Shown in pieces: positions 1 to 6,201 of a stretch of DNA of 9,988 bases. Both the position numbers and the translations under genes were made by a program. The DNA is taken from the NCBI GenBank assembly GCA_001800015.1, contig MGUO01000027.1, positions 1-9,988 on the forward strand, given 5' to 3'. The number at the start of each line of letters is the position of its first letter. Positions within the stretch are counted from its first letter, which is position 1. Below the pieces are notes generated by a model. The model ran no database searches, was not told the origin of the DNA, and saw nothing but the letters and a program-made list of their open reading frames with translations. This stretch comes from Elusimicrobia bacterium RIFCSPHIGHO2_02_FULL_57_9 (GTDB taxonomy: Bacteria; Elusimicrobiota; Elusimicrobia; UBA1565; UBA9628).

Positions 1-361
1 GCTGATAGGTCAGGGTTCGCGTCTCGCCCGGCTCGCCTTCCCAAATAATAGCCGCCTTGTTCTTGCGTGGTCCTTCGAGGTGCCGGTCCAGGCAGTTATA
101 AGCGACATTGATCTTGCCTCCCGTAAACCACTGCGCGAAGGGCGGCTTCCAGCTAAGAACTTTCTTCCAGGGCTTCGCCCAGGAAAGCTCCTTGGCGGCT
201 TCAGCCCAGAATTTCTCCGGGTTTTTCAGCGCCTTGCGCCTGAGCGCTTGAAGCACGGAAAAGCTGTTAATATGAGCTTTCCTCTGAAATTGGATGTTTG
301 GCTTATAGAGTTTGCCTTCCTTCAATAGCACCTCGATTGATTCCTTTTTTTGTTGTTCCAT
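1..361 (-). CDS. acs: Acetyl-CoA synthetase, N-terminal part (runs off left edge)
   Basis: The minus strand reads open from an ATG at 361-359 to the window edge, giving 120 codons of a protein that is about 650 residues in the family. Acs activates acetate with ATP to acetyl-AMP and then forms acetyl-CoA in the cytoplasm. Family-typical segments are FWAEAAKELSWAKPW (about residues 51-65), the GGKINVAYNCLDRHLEG stretch (81-97) and AAIIWEGEPGETRTLTYQ at the end; the NCLDRHL and AIIWEGE blocks are hallmarks of AMP-forming acetyl-CoA synthetases. The adenylate-forming core and catalytic lysine lie outside the window. The ATG has no Shine-Dalgarno sequence; a GTG at codon 11 follows an AAGGA about ten bases away and is an alternative start. 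The gene is divergent from rpmH, 35 bp apart. A propionyl-CoA synthetase or other close paralogue cannot be fully excluded from the N-terminus alone. Confidence 0.9.
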   Translation of the reverse strand, partial: MEQQKKESIEVLLKEGKLYKPNIQFQRKAHINSFSVLQALRRKALKNPEKFWAEAAKELSWAKPWKKVLSWKPPFAQWFTGGKINVAYNCLDRHLEGPRKNKAAIIWEGEPGETRTLTYQ

Positions 362-368
362 AAGCAGA

Positions 369-374
369 ATTCTA
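369..374 (-). promoter_or_regulatory. Possible -10 box for acs
   Basis: The minus strand reads TAGAAT here, five of six matches to TATAAT, ending seven bases before the acs ATG. Initiation at the usual distance would fall on or next to the A of the start codon, giving a leaderless or nearly leaderless mRNA. No good -35 hexamer is visible at 16-18 bp spacing. The box overlaps the palindrome AGAATTCT (366-373). Confidence 0.4.
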
Positions 375-384
375 ACATTTTTTG

Positions 385-390
385 TATAAT
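385..390 (+). promoter_or_regulatory. Probable -10 box for rpmH operon
   Basis: A perfect TATAAT lies six bases before the rpmH ATG at 397. Initiation seven bases downstream of the hexamer would be at the A of the ATG, so the transcript would have no leader. There is no Shine-Dalgarno sequence between the acs and rpmH starts, which fits. No convincing -35 hexamer is present at normal spacing, and the stretch upstream is T-rich (379-383). This is the only recognisable promoter candidate ahead of the long downstream gene run. Confidence 0.55.
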
Positions 391-396
391 CTCTTT

Positions 397-534
397 ATGC
401 TACCTACATACAGACCGCACAATCGTAAAAGGCTCAAGAAAATTGGATTTAGGGCCCGCATGGCTACAGCCGGCGGCAGAACGGTTTTAAAGCGCAGGCG
501 CGCCAAAGGTCGCCATACCCTAATCAAGGTCTAA
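397..534 (+). CDS. rpmH: 50S ribosomal protein L34
   Basis: This 45-residue, strongly basic protein has the L34 signature: TYRPHNRKR near the N-terminus (residues 4-12), then GFRARMAT (17-24), [14 protein letters not shown] (26-39) and a short hydrophobic tail ending IKV. L34 is a small protein of the large ribosomal subunit. The length matches the family (about 44-47). The ATG at 397 is the only start that gives a normal N-terminus, although it has no Shine-Dalgarno sequence and sits just after a TATAAT. The stop codon overlaps the rnpA start by one base (TAATG), suggesting translational coupling. Adjacent rpmH and rnpA is the standard bacterial arrangement. The gene is too short for many ORF callers and is easily missed. 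Confidence 0.97.
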   Translation: MLPTYRPHNRKRLKKIGFRARMATAGGRTVLKRRRAKGRHTLIKV

Positions 535-866
535 TGCCCGAGGTCCGGCTTTCTTCCCGCGGCGATTTCAAGAAGGTATTTGCCGAGGGCAAAAAGATCG
601 TGGGACGCAATGCGATACTTTGGTTCCGCTCGGGGCCTTCTGCCAAGACGCGCCTAGGTTTATCCGTCAGCGTAAAAACCGGTGGGGCGGTAAGGCGCAA
701 TCGCCTAAAGCGCTTGGCCCGGGAAGCATTCCGTCTTAACCGTGAAAATCTCAAGTCCGGCCAGGATATGGTCATTTACTTAAGACCGGGCTGCTCGTGG
801 CTGAATTTTAAAGACGCCGAAAAGGAAGTCATCGAACTATGCCGAAAAGCCGGACTGCGGCACTAA
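534..866 (+). CDS. rnpA: Ribonuclease P protein component
   Basis: This 110-residue basic protein is the protein subunit of RNase P, which with the catalytic RNA removes 5' leaders from pre-tRNAs. The RNR signature is clear: KTGGAVRRNRLKRLAREAFR at residues 48-67, with R54, R55, N56 and R57 at its heart. The N-terminal RLSSRGDFKKVFAEGK (5-20) matches the family's first helix and strand region that contacts the pre-tRNA leader. The length is close to the usual 110-120. The ATG shares one base with the rpmH stop, and an AAGG (526-529) four bases upstream can serve as ribosome binding site. The 3' end overlaps yidD by 28 bp in another frame, a common arrangement. The RNA subunit (rnpB) is not in the window. 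Confidence 0.97.
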   Translation: MPEVRLSSRGDFKKVFAEGKKIVGRNAILWFRSGPSAKTRLGLSVSVKTGGAVRRNRLKRLAREAFRLNRENLKSGQDMVIYLRPGCSWLNFKDAEKEVIELCRKAGLRH

Positions 867-1060
867 GAGCGGGATTGCATGTGTATAAGTCCGCGGCGCG
901 TTGCCTTTTCCCGCAATGCTGCCGGTTTTATCCCAGCTGCTCGGAGTTTGCCGCCCAGGCCGTTGAAAAATACGGTCTCCTGCGCGCAATCCCAATGACT
1001 CTAGGCCGCCTGCTGCGTTGCAACCCTTTCTCGGCTGGAGGTTTTGATCCCGTCCCTTAA
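839..1060 (+). CDS. yidD: Membrane protein insertion efficiency factor YidD
   Basis: The 73-residue product has the YidD signature: a cluster of cysteines in PQCCRFYPSCSEFA (residues 25-38) and RCNPFSAGGFDPVP at the C-terminus (60-73). YidD is a small membrane-associated protein that helps YidC-dependent insertion of inner-membrane proteins; its exact mechanism is not settled. The N-terminus, residues 8-24, forms an amphipathic helix-like stretch. The start at 839 lies inside rnpA, with an AAGGAA about 11-12 bases upstream; a later GTG at 881 would remove most of the N-terminal helix and is less likely. The gene lies between rnpA and yidC, eight bases before the yidC start, as in many bacteria. 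Confidence 0.95.
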   Translation: MPKSRTAALRAGLHVYKSAARCLFPQCCRFYPSCSEFAAQAVEKYGLLRAIPMTLGRLLRCNPFSAGGFDPVP

Positions 1061-1068
1061 ACAATATC

Positions 1069-2592
1069 ATGGATAAAAATTTATTGCTGGCCGTTGTTCT
1101 TTCCGTAGCGGTTTACGGCCTATGGTTCGGCTTCGCGGAAAAACGCCTCGCACACGAGCCCGAACGCATTCCCATATCGGGCTCAGTGCCGCAGGCCTCC
1201 CGGCCTGAGGCACCGCCAACGACTCAGCCCGCGCGCAAGGCCTCCTTGCTTCAAGACGCCGACAAAGACGCCGCCGAGCTGATCAAGCAAGCCGATAAAA
1301 TCAATATGGATGATACGGAAGCCCTCATTTCTCCCCGCGGAGCCGGCATAGTCAGTTGGCGCGATAAGGAACCGCTGGGCGTAGTCGAGCTCGTGAGCGA
1401 TCCTCAGCCCGGTTTCTTTGCCACCTGGCCCGAGCTTGCCTTCAAGCGCCAGCCGCAGGCGCCCGGGATCGTCTACGCCGCCAGGCGTCCCGATGGAATG
1501 AATGTCGTTAAGGAATTCCTTCCCGCGGATAAGAACAATTTGCCGCGGCTGCGCATCACTTTGGCCAACAGCGGCGCCGGAAGCATTGAGACGGGAAGCT
1601 GGTCCATTTCGCTGGGCCCGGGACTGGGAACCATCCCCTCGGAGCAAGAGGAAAATCAGAAAGTATGGCGCGCCTTGGGCTTGCTGATCGGTGAGAAAGG
1701 CCTCAAGGGGAAACTCGAATCGTTCAGCCCGGGCGAGCACGCAGGCGCCTATCGCTGGGTTGGAATCGACAACCGCTATTTCCTGGCCGCCATGCTTCCT
1801 CCGGCTGATTTCAACCTCGCTTCCAACATGCCGCCGTCGGTCACGCTCACGGCCAAAAGCCAAATCCTCGCTGCGCGTGAGTCGCGCAGCTGGGAAATCC
1901 CTTACTACTTGGGAGCCAAGGGCCACGGCTGGCTTTCCCGCTATGAGAAAGGGCTGGAGCGCTCCATTGATTTCGGCTTTTTTGCCCAACTGGGCCGTTT
2001 CATCATGAGCGTACTGACCAAATTGCACGGCTGGACTATGAACTGGGGCTGGTCCATTATCCTTCTGACCGTCCTGCTGCAAATCGTGCTTTTTCCGCTG
2101 ACCTTCAAAAGCCTCAAGGCCATGGCCGCGATGAAGCGCCTACAGCCTGAAATCACGCGCATGCAGCAGAAATACGCCAAGGACCAAAGCAAGATGCATA
2201 CCGAGCTTATGGATCTCTACAAGAAGAATGGGGCCAACCCTTTAGGCGGCTGTCTGCCCATGCTGCTGCAATTGCCCGTGTTCTACGCGCTTTATAACGC
2301 CTTGCGAAACGCCTGGGAGCTGCATGGCGCTCCCTGGATATTCTGGATCAAGGATCTCTCGGCCAAGGATCCTTATTATGTGCTGCCGATTGTCATGGGC
2401 GCTCTCATGTTTTTCCAAAACAAGATGAACCCGCCCTCCGCCGATCCCTCGCAGGCGAAAATGATGACCTGGATGCCGGTGATTTTTACCGTGATGTTCT
2501 TGAACTTCCCTTCCGGGCTCGTCCTTTACTGGTTGACCAACAGCCTGGTCAGCGCGATGCAACAAGCGACGCTGAAGAAATACCTGGCCTAA
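1069..2592 (+). CDS. yidC: Membrane protein insertase YidC (Oxa1 family)
   Basis: This 507-residue protein inserts and folds inner-membrane proteins, alone or with SecYEG. Residues about 4-21 form the first membrane segment. A long periplasmic domain follows (about 25-300) and contains the conserved WVGIDNRYFLAAM block. The conserved Oxa1 core then runs from about 305 to the end, with MNWGWSIILLTVLL, a cytoplasmic hairpin containing MKRLQPEITRMQQKY, NPLGGCLPMLLQLPVF (390-405) and NFPSGLVLYW (479-488). The first segment plus large periplasmic domain is the Gram-negative type; length is slightly below E. coli (548). Position 338 in the core's first membrane helix is Gln where a basic residue (Arg366 in E. 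coli) is usual. No clear Shine-Dalgarno sequence precedes the ATG, so coupling to yidD is possible. The C-terminal basic tail is short. Confidence 0.97.
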   Translation: MDKNLLLAVVLSVAVYGLWFGFAEKRLAHEPERIPISGSVPQASRPEAPPTTQPARKASLLQDADKDAAELIKQADKINMDDTEALISPRGAGIVSWRDKEPLGVVELVSDPQPGFFATWPELAFKRQPQAPGIVYAARRPDGMNVVKEFLPADKNNLPRLRITLANSGAGSIETGSWSISLGPGLGTIPSEQEENQKVWRALGLLIGEKGLKGKLESFSPGEHAGAYRWVGIDNRYFLAAMLPPADFNLASNMPPSVTLTAKSQILAARESRSWEIPYYLGAKGHGWLSRYEKGLERSIDFGFFAQLGRFIMSVLTKLHGWTMNWGWSIILLTVLLQIVLFPLTFKSLKAMAAMKRLQPEITRMQQKYAKDQSKMHTELMDLYKKNGANPLGGCLPMLLQLPVFYALYNALRNAWELHGAPWIFWIKDLSAKDPYYVLPIVMGALMFFQNKMNPPSADPSQAKMMTWMPVIFTVMFLNFPSGLVLYWLTNSLVSAMQQATLKKYLA

Positions 2593-2605
2593 ATCGTTTT
2601 TAATC

Positions 2606-2610
2606 GGAGG
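2606..2610 (+). promoter_or_regulatory. Strong ribosome binding site of khpB
   Basis: GGAGG lies four bases before the ATG at 2615. It is the strongest Shine-Dalgarno match in the window and shows that the host uses SD-led initiation, in contrast to the SD-less starts of acs, rpmH and the SDR gene. Confidence 0.75.
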
Positions 2611-2614
2611 TGGC

Positions 2615-3283
2615 ATGGAAGCTATTGAAAGCGAAGGGAAAAACGTGGCTGAAGCCGTTGATAACGCCCTGAAGAAGCTGAACCTGCGCCGCGATCAAGT
2701 AGAAGTGCAAATTCTCCAGGAGGCCGGCGCGGGTTTCATGGGCTTTGGCGCAAAACCCGCCCGTGTCAGAATTTCGGAGAAGCTTTGGGGAATAAAATCC
2801 GGGGCTTGCGCGCTTGATGCGCGCGCGGCTTGCGCTCAGAGCGTGGAAAAACTTAAAGAAGTCCTGAGTCTAATGGCTATCGGCAATCCCTCCCTGTCCG
2901 CCGATTGGGACAAGGGGCTTGAGCGGGTAAAAATACGGGTTGAATCCGCCGATGCCGAGATATTGATCGGCCCGGAAGGGAAAACCCTGCAATCCCTGCA
3001 ATTCCTGCTGACCCTGATCTTAAGCCGGCGCCTGGGTTCTCCGGTCGCGGTCCAGGTAGACGCCAAGGGGCATTGGGAAAAAATGGAAAAAGACATTTTA
3101 TCCGAAGCCCAGCGCGCTGTCGAAGAGGTCAAAACCACCGGCAAGCCATTCCGCTTAAGCCCGATGGAAGCGCCGATGAGGCGTCTGGTGCATAAAACCC
3201 TGGCAGGACATCCCGATGTTGAAACCGCTTCCGAAGGGGAAGGCTCTTGGCGCAAAATAGTCATCAGGCCCAAGAGGCGCTGA
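2615..3283 (+). CDS. khpB: RNA-binding protein KhpB (Jag/SpoIIIJ-associated family)
   Basis: The 222-residue protein shows the three parts of the Jag/KhpB family. The Jag-N domain covers about 1-55, with GKNVAEAVDNALKKLNL and the GFMGFGAKPARVRI turn. A KH domain follows around 95-160, with the GxxG loop G119-P-E-G122 followed by KTLQSLQFLL. The R3H domain covers about 160-222, with R189xxxH193 and the ending EGEGSWRKIVIRPKRR. KhpB binds RNA and in Gram-positives, with KhpA, affects cell elongation and division; the role in other phyla is poorly known. Length is typical (B. subtilis about 208). The gene lies 22 bp after yidC, the classic yidC-jag pairing. Its last 37 bases overlap the proposed mnmE start. 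A short low-complexity linker (about 60-90) joins Jag-N and KH. Confidence 0.95.
   Translation: MEAIESEGKNVAEAVDNALKKLNLRRDQVEVQILQEAGAGFMGFGAKPARVRISEKLWGIKSGACALDARAACAQSVEKLKEVLSLMAIGNPSLSADWDKGLERVKIRVESADAEILIGPEGKTLQSLQFLLTLILSRRLGSPVAVQVDAKGHWEKMEKDILSEAQRAVEEVKTTGKPFRLSPMEAPMRRLVHKTLAGHPDVETASEGEGSWRKIVIRPKRR
3235..3243 (+). promoter_or_regulatory. Ribosome binding site deciding the TTG start of mnmE
   Basis: AGGGGAAGG inside the end of khpB precedes the TTG at 3247; the AGGGGA part is six bases from the start. No ATG or GTG lies in this frame before the conserved MnmE N-terminus, so this purine run supports TTG as the start codon. Confidence 0.5.
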
Positions 3284-4647
3284 CCCATTCCCCCATAAAG
3301 GGGGAAACCATCGCCGCGGTGGCCACCGCCTCCGGTTGCGCAGCGCTGGGCATCGTACGTTTAAGCGGCGAGCAGGCGCTGCCTATTGCCCTGAGTTTTC
3401 TGCAGCCGAAAGCGCCGCTTAAAGCCCGCAGCGCCACCCTAGCCAAGGCTCATTGGGAAACTCCCATCGATGAAGTGTTGGCGACTTATTTCCCAGCCTC
3501 GCAAAGCCCCACCGGCGAGGATCTAGTCGAGGTCAGCGCGCATGGCTCCCCGCTGATACTCAAACGCCTGCTCATGGCAGCCCTGGCTGCAGGAGCCCGC
3601 CCGGCGCGCCCAGGAGAATTCACTCAACGTCGCTTTCTTAACGGCCGGCTTGACTTAACCCAGGCCGAGGCCGTCTGCGATCTGATCCGCGCGAAAACCT
3701 CAGAAGCCCAGCGCGCCGCTCTGGTCCAATTGGAAGGCGGCTTATCCAAAGAAATCGCGGCTCTGCGCGCGCCGCTGCTTGACTTGCTCATCCGCATCGA
3801 AGCCAATCTTGATCATCCCGAGGAGGATATCCCCAGCCTGTCGGTCGCGGAAATCCGGCAATCCCTGGCGCAAGCCGCGGCCCCCCTTTTAAATTTAGCG
3901 GCGACATTCGACCGGGGACGAAGGCTGGCCGAGGGCGCGCGCATTTGCATCGTCGGCCGGCCCAATGCCGGCAAGTCCAGCCTGCTTAACGCCCTGTTGG
4001 GAACCGACCGCGCCATAGTCTGCGCCTCTGCGGGAACCACCCGCGATACCTTGGAAGAAGGCGCGGACATTGGAGGAATTCCCTCGCTGCTCATCGATAC
4101 GGCCGGCCTGCGCGAACACTGCGGGGATGAGGTGGAACGCTCGGGCGTGGAACGCGCGCAGAGAGCGCTGAGGGCCTGCGACCTGGCCTTGCTGGTGATC
4201 GACCAATCCAAGACTTTAGAAGCAGAGGACGAAAGTGTTCACCGCCGCATTCTGGAACAAGCCGCGCAACAAGGCCGTCCGGTTATTTCGGTGCTCAACA
4301 AGGCGGATCTCCCCTGCCGCAATGCCACCCGCGGCGACGTTTCGATTTCGGCCAAGGCCAAGACCGGGCTGCAGGATTTGCTCGGGCTTATCGGCCGCCG
4401 CTTGGCTCCAGCCCAATTATCCGAAGGTTCGCTGATCACATCCGTGCGCCATCATCAAGCCTTGCGCGGCGCCGTCCAAGAGCTTGAGCAGGCCCGCGCC
4501 GCCGCGGCGCGATGGCCCGCGCTCTGGGAGGATCGCGCGGCCTGCCATTTAAGGCAAGCCCTGCGCCGCCTTGGGGAAATCACCGGCGAAGCAGCGCCCG
4601 ATGAAATTCTGGAGGGAATTTTCTCCCGGTTTTGCGTTGGAAAATAA
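3247..4647 (+). CDS. mnmE: tRNA modification GTPase MnmE
   Basis: The 466-residue protein works with MnmG to place an aminomethyl or carboxymethylaminomethyl group on C5 of the wobble uridine (U34) of certain tRNAs, using GTP and methylene-tetrahydrofolate. The N-terminal folate-binding domain starts at GETIAAVATASG (about residue 19) and includes PGEFTQRRFLNGRLDLTQAEA. The G domain has GRPNAGKSS (237-245), DTAG (284-287) and NKAD (351-354). The protein ends FCVGK, with the conserved C463 of the C-terminal CxGK motif. All catalytic motifs are intact and the length is close to E. coli (454). The start is TTG, inside khpB, with a purine-rich site just upstream; an ATG start is not available. 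It is followed after three bases by the small barrel gene. GidA/MnmG is encoded 2.3 kb downstream in the same run. Confidence 0.96.
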   Translation: MAQNSHQAQEALTHSPIKGETIAAVATASGCAALGIVRLSGEQALPIALSFLQPKAPLKARSATLAKAHWETPIDEVLATYFPASQSPTGEDLVEVSAHGSPLILKRLLMAALAAGARPARPGEFTQRRFLNGRLDLTQAEAVCDLIRAKTSEAQRAALVQLEGGLSKEIAALRAPLLDLLIRIEANLDHPEEDIPSLSVAEIRQSLAQAAAPLLNLAATFDRGRRLAEGARICIVGRPNAGKSSLLNALLGTDRAIVCASAGTTRDTLEEGADIGGIPSLLIDTAGLREHCGDEVERSGVERAQRALRACDLALLVIDQSKTLEAEDESVHRRILEQAAQQGRPVISVLNKADLPCRNATRGDVSISAKAKTGLQDLLGLIGRRLAPAQLSEGSLITSVRHHQALRGAVQELEQARAAAARWPALWEDRAACHLRQALRRLGEITGEAAPDEILEGIFSRFCVGK

Positions 4648-4650
4648 ATC

Positions 4651-4995
4651 ATGACCGCTAAAAAGAATAAAAAACCATCAAAAAAGACGGCTGCCCCGTC
4701 CATGCCGAAAACCCCGGTCTGGAGCATCAGCCCGGCCGAACAAATCGTCGGGGCCGCGTTTCTGGGCAAGGTTGGGGACTACTATTCCCAATCGGGGGCG
4801 ATCAGCCTGGTCTTGGAGGCTTCCTTGGCCGTGGGGGAAACCATCCGCGTCAAGGGACACAGCACGGACCTGACCCAAAAAGTGGAGCATATCGAGTTCG
4901 AGCATCAAAGCGTTCACTCTGCCTCGGCCGGCGAAACCGTGGGCATAAAAATAGTCGACAAGTGCCGCATCGGGGACGCCGTCTATAAAATATAA
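4651..4995 (+). CDS. Stand-alone EF-Tu domain-2-like / U32-C-like barrel protein
   Basis: This 114-residue protein has a lysine-rich tail (seven Lys in the first 20 residues) and a single small beta-barrel at about 37-114. Segments GKVGDYYSQSGAISLVLEASL, VGETIRVKGHSTDLTQKVEHIEFEH and GETVGIKIVDKCRIGDAVYKI follow the pattern of domain 2 of translation elongation factors and of the C-terminal domain of U32-family proteins. Similar stand-alone proteins are often named elongation-factor-like. There is no GTPase domain and no catalytic residue I can name, so the function is unknown. The fold and basic tail would fit binding to RNA or the ribosome; that is inference. It lies three bases after mnmE and three before the MFS gene, so co-expression is likely. 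The ribosome binding site is weak (GGA at 4639-4641). Confidence 0.8.
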   Translation: MTAKKNKKPSKKTAAPSMPKTPVWSISPAEQIVGAAFLGKVGDYYSQSGAISLVLEASLAVGETIRVKGHSTDLTQKVEHIEFEHQSVHSASAGETVGIKIVDKCRIGDAVYKI

Positions 4996-4998
4996 TCC

Positions 4999-6201
4999 AT
5001 GATCTCCCAGCCAAAACACATCCTCTGGCTTTTGCTGGGGGTCAACCTGCTCAATTACCTGGACCGCCAGGTGCTTTACTCTTTGCTTCCCTTAATCCAG
5101 CTGGATCTTTTGATCACGGATGCCCAAGCCGGGCGGCTGGCCTCGGCCTTTATGCTGGTCTATATGCTGGCCGCTCCCCCCATCGGCTACCTCGCCGATA
5201 AAAACGGGCGCAAGTTTTGGATTACTCTCGGAATCGGCCTTTGGAGCCTGGCTACCGCTTTTTCGGGGTTAGCCAGGAATTATTCCGCGCTCTTTCTAGC
5301 GCGCTCGGCCGTAGGCATCGGCGAATCCTGCTACGGAGCCGTATCGCCCTCTTTCGTGGCGGAGCAATTTCCAGCCTCCCGGCGCGGCTCGATTCTGGCG
5401 CTTTTTTCCATGGCCATTCCCGTCGGCAGCGCCCTGGGCTATATCGCAGGAGGCTTTTTGGGCCAGCGCTGGGGCTGGCGAAGCGCTTTTTTCGCCGTAG
5501 GCATTCCCGGGCTGCTTTTCGCATTTTTGGCCGCGCAATTGCGCGAACAGCGCCCTGCCGCGCCGCCGCAAAGGCCTTCTCCTATTTCATCCTACTTAAA
5601 TCTCTTTCGGGTGCCGAGCTTTCTGCTGGTGACCCTGGCGGGAGCCGCCATGACCTTCGCTTTAGGCGGTTTCGCGGTTTGGATGCCAAGTTTTTTTCAC
5701 CGCCAGTGGGGCATGAGCGTTGGACAGGCCGGGACATTATTCGGGGCCGTTACGGTGGCGTCGGGAATTCTGGGCAGCCTGGCCGGAGGCTGGCTTTCAG
5801 ATTGGGGTCTGCGTTTCAACAGCAAGTCCTATTTCCTAGTCTCGGGATTCGGCCTCTTGATGGGATTACCCTTGGCTATTTTGACCCTGCTCATCGGCCG
5901 CCCGCATTGGGCCGCCGGCCTGCTGTTCATGGCGGAGTTCTTTCTCTTCCTTAACATGGGGCCTTTAAACGCGATTATCGTCGCGGTCACCGAGCCCGGC
6001 TCCCGGTCCATGGCATTCGCCGCCAATATTTTCGTTATTCACGCCTTGGGCGATGCGGTTTCCCCGGCGATAATAGGTTCGATTTCCGATCAAATGGGAC
6101 TCAAAACAGCTCTAATCGCCGCCAGTCTGACCTTGGCCTTGGCTTCGGCCTTTTGTTTTTGGGGAACCCGTTATTACGACCGAGATGCCCGCCATGTCTA
6201 A
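4999..6201 (+). CDS. MFS transporter (Spinster/ACS-like), 12 membrane segments
   Basis: The 400-residue protein is very hydrophobic and fits a 12-helix major facilitator. Helix 1 carries LLNYLDRQVLYSLLPLIQ, with the NYLDRQ motif (19-24) seen in Spinster-like and anion:cation symporter families. The loop after helix 2 carries motif A, GYLADKNGRK (63-72). A long central loop rich in Arg, Pro and Ala (about 175-195) separates the two halves. The substrate cannot be told from sequence; sugars, organic acids and lipids are all carried by relatives. It should sit in the inner membrane and exchange or co-transport solutes. The ATG has no Shine-Dalgarno sequence and follows an A/T-rich stretch (4984-4996) that partly doubles as the previous gene's last codons. 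It is not a usual member of the rpmH-mnmG block. Confidence 0.9.
   Translation: MISQPKHILWLLLGVNLLNYLDRQVLYSLLPLIQLDLLITDAQAGRLASAFMLVYMLAAPPIGYLADKNGRKFWITLGIGLWSLATAFSGLARNYSALFLARSAVGIGESCYGAVSPSFVAEQFPASRRGSILALFSMAIPVGSALGYIAGGFLGQRWGWRSAFFAVGIPGLLFAFLAAQLREQRPAAPPQRPSPISSYLNLFRVPSFLLVTLAGAAMTFALGGFAVWMPSFFHRQWGMSVGQAGTLFGAVTVASGILGSLAGGWLSDWGLRFNSKSYFLVSGFGLLMGLPLAILTLLIGRPHWAAGLLFMAEFFLFLNMGPLNAIIVAVTEPGSRSMAFAANIFVIHALGDAVSPAIIGSISDQMGLKTALIAASLTLALASAFCFWGTRYYDRDARHV

Noticed and set aside
80..328. Plus-strand frame of 82 codons opposite acs
   Set aside because: The minus strand encodes the acetyl-CoA synthetase N-terminus with family motifs, so this frame is its shadow.
366..373. 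Palindrome AGAATTCT as an operator between acs and rpmH
   Set aside because: It is only eight bases, does not extend symmetrically, and overlaps the acs -10 box, which already explains part of it.
1183..2082. 299-codon open frame antisense to yidC
   Set aside because: It lies wholly opposite a clear yidC, has no recognisable domain, and is the type of long shadow frame expected from biased codon use in G+C-rich genes.
3740..3755. DnaA-box-like TTATCCAAA in mnmE
   Set aside because: A single one-mismatch site inside a conserved coding region with no neighbouring boxes is expected by chance and does not mark an origin.
5217..5954. 245-codon plus-strand frame inside the MFS gene
   Set aside because: It is Arg/Gly/Phe-rich with no plausible fold, and the MFS frame has clear motifs and membrane segments over the same bases.
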